Assembly: GCA_945483375.1 (NCBI GenBank)
Contig: CALYRQ010000039.1
Coordinates: forward strand, 1 to 7,320
Direction: 5' to 3'
DNA: 7,320 nt
Source of the DNA: an uncultured Elusimicrobia bacterium
GTDB lineage: Bacteria > Elusimicrobiota > Elusimicrobia > Elusimicrobiales > Elusimicrobiaceae
Shown here: positions 7,266-7,320 of the stretch, one piece after another
Position numbering within the stretch: position 1 is the stretch's first letter
Layout: the number at the start of each line of letters is the position of its first letter
Translations under genes and position numbers: made by a program
Notes under the pieces: model-generated
Database searches by the model: none
What the model was told of the DNA's origin: nothing
The model's input: only the letters and a program-made list of their open reading frames with translations

Positions 7266-7320
7266 GTGAAAGACTGGGTGGAAGCATTTTTATTACACTT
7301 GCAAAACAAAAATTTTTCGC
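7266..7320 (+). CDS. Probable XerC/XerD-type tyrosine recombinase, N-terminal fragment
   Basis: Only 18 complete codons are visible before the right edge. They start with GTG and read MKDWVEAFLLHLQNKNFS once the initiator is taken as Met. This fits the start of the SAM-like core-binding domain of XerC/XerD proteins, which typically reads as a hydrophobic helix FL..L...., then a short basic/polar turn and a Ser before the conserved T...Y..DL motif. The T...Y..DL motif and the catalytic domain would lie outside the window. Family members cut and rejoin DNA at dif sites to resolve chromosome dimers together with FtsK. Support comes from the strong GGAGG site 6 bases upstream and from the position after topA, where xerC genes are common. 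XerC versus XerD, or an unrelated small helical protein, cannot be settled from 18 residues, so no symbol is given. Confidence 0.65.
   Translation, partial: MKDWVEAFLLHLQNKNFS

Noticed and set aside
1..7320. A DNA uptake sequence, because competence genes are present.
   Set aside because: Reading for recurrent 9-12-base words found only codon-driven strings such as GCCGCCAAA and TTTAA, always in preferred reading frames. No word stands out as independent of coding content.
1..7320. Mobile element, CRISPR, toxin-antitoxin or phage-defence content.
   Set aside because: No transposase, direct-repeat array, inverted terminal repeats or small paired genes were seen. The only recombinase-like gene sits where housekeeping xerC is usual.

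Overview
The window is a compact bacterial gene cluster with every supported gene on the + strand. The genes are separated by 19, 15, 3 or 1 bases, or overlap by a single base. No gene-free stretch longer than about 20 bases exists, and I see no promoter, terminator, RNA gene, mobile element or CRISPR array. The simplest reading is one polycistronic transcript that begins left of the window and continues past its right edge.

Layout: 1-713 is the 3' part of an unrecognised gene. 717-1163 and 1163-2269 encode two lipoproteins with signal peptides, both carrying what looks like the same LPP20/FlgT-N-like domain. 2271-3809 is comM (yifB family, Mg-chelatase-like AAA+ helicase). 3809-4945 is dprA. 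4965-7250 is topA with three C-terminal four-cysteine zinc fingers. 7266 to the edge is the start of a probable XerC/XerD-type tyrosine recombinase, read from a GTG start with a strong ribosome binding site.

How the genes fit together: the right-hand four form a DNA-processing module. From established family knowledge, DprA binds incoming single-stranded DNA and helps load RecA, ComM drives branch migration during integration of transforming DNA, TopA removes negative supercoils, and Xer enzymes resolve chromosome dimers. dprA, topA and a xer gene are neighbours in many bacteria. The less ordinary part is the left half, where an unknown protein and two lipoproteins are almost fused at the operon level to the DNA-processing genes.

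Organism: the two lipoproteins suggest a diderm (Gram-negative-type) envelope, and ComM is typical of Gram-negative lineages. Base composition is moderately GC-rich by eye, with frequent TTTAA and AAAATT runs inside genes. The style is compatible with a deep-branching Gram-negative phylum such as Elusimicrobiota, but that is a weak guess from gene style and not a demonstrated assignment. The window holds mostly well-known housekeeping and competence genes. I do not find a clear undescribed system; the best leads are the unknown first gene and the paired lipoproteins.
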